DNA of 6,207 bases, from assembly GCA_011620145.1 (NCBI GenBank), contig WOZT01000207.1:1-6207 (forward strand), read 5' to 3'. Of this stretch, positions 6,187 to 6,207 are shown one piece after another. The DNA comes from Gammaproteobacteria bacterium. Its GTDB lineage: Bacteria; Pseudomonadota; Gammaproteobacteria; UBA5335. The position numbers and the translations under genes were made by a program. The notes below the pieces were generated by a model. It was not told where the DNA came from, did no database searches, and was given only the letters and a program-made list of their open reading frames with translations. The first letter of the stretch is position 1. Each line of letters starts with the position of its first letter.

Positions 6187-6207
6187 AGACATAAACTACC
6201 AAGCCGG

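Noticed and set aside
5395..6192. 265-codon open frame overlapping cysH on the same strand
   Set aside because: It is out of frame with cysH, which has all PAPS reductase motifs; its own translation is low-complexity G/R/A-rich.

Overview
The window looks like ordinary chromosomal DNA from a GC-rich bacterium. The E. coli-type PAPS reductase and the pseudomonad-like CobS motifs suggest a proteobacterium, probably a gammaproteobacterium; this is an inference from protein style, not from a marker gene. All five complete genes are intact, and there are no transposases, integrases, phage genes, CRISPR repeats, tRNAs or rRNAs. Genes are tightly packed, with no gene-free stretch longer than about 130 bases.

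Left part, + strand (1-2078): the 3' part of a CobC-type histidine phosphatase runs off the left edge and overlaps cobS by four bases (ATGA). Together they form the tail of a cobalamin operon that assembles and dephosphorylates the nucleotide loop. After a 129-base gap with a hairpin and a strong Shine-Dalgarno sequence comes a classical short-chain dehydrogenase/reductase of unknown substrate.

Middle and right part, - strand (2116-6140): transcription converges on a short GC hairpin at 2091-2110. Read in the direction of transcription (right to left), the genes are cysH (PAPS reductase, assimilatory sulfate reduction), cimA ((R)-citramalate synthase, threonine-independent isoleucine synthesis) and a Ycf46-like AAA+ ATPase. 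cimA has a good sigma70-type promoter of its own just after the cysH stop. Its TATAAT box lies in the loop of an inverted repeat, so it is unlikely to depend only on readthrough from cysH. The AAA gene follows cimA after 112 bases without an obvious terminator and may be co-transcribed or have its own weak promoter.

The genes do not form one obvious pathway: the window joins cobalamin, sulfate and branched-chain amino acid housekeeping functions with two proteins of unknown role (the SDR and the AAA ATPase). I do not see a clearly new system. The items most worth a second look are the Ycf46-like ATPase, with a degenerate N-terminal module and an aromatic pore-loop motif, and the inverted repeat at the cimA promoter.
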